DNA of 5,813 nucleotides from Gammaproteobacteria bacterium (GTDB lineage Bacteria; Pseudomonadota; Gammaproteobacteria; SZUA-229), in NCBI GenBank assembly GCA_016764035.1, contig JAESSQ010000032.1, positions 1 through 5,813 on the forward strand. Reading direction: 5' to 3'. This document shows positions 5,492-5,813 of the stretch, piece after piece. The notes under the pieces were generated by a model. The model saw only the letters and a program-made list of their open reading frames with translations, did not search any database and was not told the DNA's origin. How positions within the stretch are numbered: position 1 is the first letter of the stretch; each line of letters starts with the position of its first letter. Both the position numbers and the translations under genes were made by a program.

Positions 5492-5813
5492 ATGCACATT
5501 CAAACGACACAAATCAGCGACCTCAAATCAACAACCACTCTCGATTCACGCCCTATTCCATTGCTTCTAAAAATATTTCAACTCGCTTTTAAAATAGGCG
5601 GGCACATTTCACCGTCACTTACCGGATGTGCCGCGTACAGTCTATGGATTACACCACAGCGCTACAACACACCAAATTCTGAGCAAGCAGCGCGTGACTC
5701 TGCACTGATTAAGCATCATGAAATAAACGGTAAAAAGATTGCCACCTACCAATGGGGGGAAACAGGCGACATAATCTTACTGATTCATGGCTGGAGCGGT
5801 CGAGCAACACAAC
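5492..5813 (+). CDS. Alpha/beta hydrolase, N-terminal part (cut by window edge)
   Basis: The open frame runs 107 codons from the ATG at 5492 to the window end without a stop. A leading region with a moderately hydrophobic stretch (PIPLLLKIFQLAFKIGG, 21-37) is followed by ISPSLTGCAAYSLWITPQR. Next come a strand pair, INGKKIATYQWGETGD (79-93), and ILLIHGWSGRATQ (95-107). The strand ending in HGWSG (99-103) is the oxyanion-hole HG motif of alpha/beta hydrolases such as esterases and lipases. The catalytic Ser-Asp/Glu-His triad would lie beyond the window. The only upstream purine-rich site, AAGG at 5477-5480, is 11 bases from the ATG, which is long; no better start exists before the motif. Its divergence from the HxlR gene across paired palindromes suggests it is the regulated target. 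Substrate unknown. Confidence 0.8.
   Translation, partial: MHIQTTQISDLKSTTTLDSRPIPLLLKIFQLAFKIGGHISPSLTGCAAYSLWITPQRYNTPNSEQAARDSALIKHHEINGKKIATYQWGETGDIILLIHGWSGRATQ

Overview
The window looks like chromosomal DNA of an AT-rich gammaproteobacterium, probably free-living and possibly marine. The evidence is the E. coli-type PhoH, the glutamate-cysteine ligase-like and aspartoacylase-like pair, the HxlR-type regulator of the proteobacterial form, and ordinary bacterial coding. I cannot name a genus. There are eight protein-coding genes, two of them cut by the window edges. I see no rRNA, tRNA, insertion sequence or CRISPR array.

Left part (1-3391): the N-terminal 214 codons of phoH run leftward off the window edge. 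A 261-bp AT-rich divergent spacer separates it from a rightward two-gene unit. That unit holds a GCS2-type carboxylate-amine (glutamate-cysteine) ligase followed 23 bp later by a zinc-dependent succinylglutamate desuccinylase/aspartoacylase-family hydrolase. One enzyme of the pair belongs to a family that makes an amide bond to an amino acid, and the other to a family that cleaves N-acyl amino acids. No second glutathione gene (gshB) or arginine-catabolism gene is adjacent, so the substrate pair is open.

Middle part (3392-4731): a leftward DoxX-family membrane protein gene shares a 132-bp divergent spacer with a rightward S24 peptidase. The peptidase has the whole LexA-type self-cleavage apparatus but no DNA-binding domain. 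A strong 17-bp bidirectional terminator lies between it and a convergent gene for a 62-residue Cys-rich protein with desulforedoxin-like ends.

Right part (4732-5813): a leftward HxlR-type regulator gene is divergent from the start of an alpha/beta hydrolase gene that runs off the right edge. The 127-bp spacer between them contains two copies of a palindromic 17-mer (TAGTTGCATTTAGCAAC), the obvious candidate operators for the regulator. This is the clearest regulatory circuit in the window.

The points most worth following are the ligase/deacylase pair, the LexA-like protein without a helix-turn-helix, the Cys-rich mini-protein, and the HxlR operator pair with its likely hydrolase target. None is proof of a new system. 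Functions are read from motifs recognised by eye, without database searches.
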